In this document: positions 6,912 through 7,669 of the stretch, piece by piece
How the letters are laid out: each line of letters starts with the position of its first letter
Numbering within the stretch: the first letter of the stretch is position 1
Source of the DNA: Bacteroidota bacterium
GTDB lineage: Bacteria; Bacteroidota; Rhodothermia; Rhodothermales; UBA10348
NCBI GenBank assembly: GCA_004356385.1
Contig: SMXL01000140.1
Location: forward strand, 1-7,669
Direction: 5' to 3'
Length of the DNA stretch: 7,669 nt
Notes under the pieces: model-generated
Told to the model about the DNA's origin: nothing
The model's database searches: none
The model's input: only the letters and a program-made list of their open reading frames with translations
Program-made: the position numbers and the translations under genes

Positions 6912-7669
6912 TTACCGCCTCGACAATCGAATCCCAAAGACTACGATTCCAACGACTAAACCTATGATGAGGATAATGATAGACATTGTCCCCAGGATAT
7001 TGGCCTCCTGCGCCACCTCGACGGTAATCGTCTTGTCGTCTCCTCGAATGGGTAGGTCATCGGAGAGCGATGTCGTTCGAACTCGAACCTCGTACCGACC
7101 AGGCGAGACGTCCGCCGGAGGGGTGACAAAAACAGTTACCGTTCCCTCCTCGCTGATTCTGAGAGATTCAATAACCTCTGGTTCTATTCTTTCTTTCCAA
7201 TTCAGGGGTGGATCCACTTCGATTCGGATATTATCTAGGCGCCTGGTCCCTTCATTCACTATTTCAATCGAAAATTCTACCGTTTCGTCGGCATTGATCG
7301 TGTGAAAAAGTTGCTGTAATCGAACAAGTATTTCACCGACACCCCGAGGCACTAACTCAAGGGGAACGTACCCAACGCCCAGTTCATCGAGTGCTGCTGT
7401 CGTATACGTTCGCTCTCTGACATTTCCGATCTCTTCAGCACGCTCGCGCGGGATGGCGACTGCATAAAACGGAATTGATTCGTCCATATTCACATTTTGA
7501 GTCGGACGGTCAGGAAGAAATACCCTGAGAGCTATCTGCCTCGTATTGACTCCTTCTCGAAACTGGAATTGACTTAAGCGATTCCCGGACGCGGTGTCCA
7601 GGAAATACCGATTGATTTCATCCGGCAAATTCACCGCTTCCAGTTTAAACGTATTGGACTCGCCACTGA
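6912..7669 (-). CDS. Membrane-anchored NEW3-domain protein, 5' end outside window
   Basis: This is the C-terminal 251 residues of a protein whose frame stays open through the right edge; the GTG at 7634 is internal, since the frame continues upstream as SGESNTFKLEA. Residues near 5-75 form a beta-rich segment (NTFKLEAVNLP, then ALRVFLPDRPT) that may be an earlier domain of the same kind. Residues about 128-199 match the NEW3 (NPCBM-associated) beta-sandwich pattern: TVEFSIEIVNEG, LDNIRIEVDPPLNW, and PADVSPGRYEVRVR. A single hydrophobic helix at about 224-246 followed by RLSRR anchors the C-terminus, with the domains outside the cytoplasm. NEW3 domains occur in extracellular carbohydrate-linked and archaeal/bacterial surface proteins; a specific ligand cannot be assigned. 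Being first of four closely spaced genes ahead of an ABC ATPase and two permeases suggests it is the extracytoplasmic partner or receptor of that transporter. Confidence 0.8.
   Translation of the reverse strand, partial: SGESNTFKLEAVNLPDEINRYFLDTASGNRLSQFQFREGVNTRQIALRVFLPDRPTQNVNMDESIPFYAVAIPRERAEEIGNVRERTYTTAALDELGVGYVPLELVPRGVGEILVRLQQLFHTINADETVEFSIEIVNEGTRRLDNIRIEVDPPLNWKERIEPEVIESLRISEEGTVTVFVTPPADVSPGRYEVRVRTTSLSDDLPIRGDDKTITVEVAQEANILGTMSIIILIIGLVVGIVVFGIRLSRR

Noticed and set aside
7599..7634. GTG at 7634 as the true start of the NEW3 protein.
   Set aside because: The frame stays open through the right edge with beta-strand-like sequence in register (SGESNTFKLEA), and no signal peptide follows the GTG.

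Overview
All recognisable genes in this window lie on the minus strand, so the biological order runs from base 7669 down to base 1. The window has the character of a Bacteroidota-type bacterium in the broad sense, perhaps the Rhodothermota/Balneolota side. The grounds are a PorW/SprE-like TPR lipoprotein (a type IX secretion component), starts that mostly lack a clear Shine-Dalgarno sequence, and by-eye G+C near one half. The taxonomic placement is inference; no rRNA or other marker gene is present.

Layout from right to left: (1) 7669-6912, the 3' part of a gene for an extracytoplasmic protein with a C-terminal NEW3-type beta-sandwich domain and a C-terminal membrane anchor, cut by the window edge; (2) 6865-6047, an ABC ATPase; (3) 6017-4605 and (4) 4569-3100, two paralogous ABC-2 type permeases, each with large extracytoplasmic loops; (5) 3009-1597, pyruvate kinase; (6) 1486-1, the N-terminal 495 codons of a TPR lipoprotein resembling PorW/SprE, cut by the other edge. 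Gaps inside the ABC cluster are 46, 29 and 35 bases. The gap before pyruvate kinase is 90 bases and holds a 9-bp perfect inverted repeat. The gap before the PorW-like gene is 110 bases and holds a 7-bp perfect inverted repeat.

The first four genes look like one operon for one membrane machine: an ATPase driving a probable heterodimer of two related permeases, with a membrane-tethered NEW3 protein as extracytoplasmic partner. The substrate cannot be read from the sequence. Family annotation (COG1277/NosY-like) mentions multicopper enzyme maturation, but nothing here shows copper. This four-gene module is the best candidate for a poorly described system. Pyruvate kinase is ordinary glycolysis and has every key motif. 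The PorW-like gene implies that the genome encodes a type IX secretion system elsewhere. No RNA gene, mobile element or CRISPR array was seen, and no stretch over 300 bases is without a gene.
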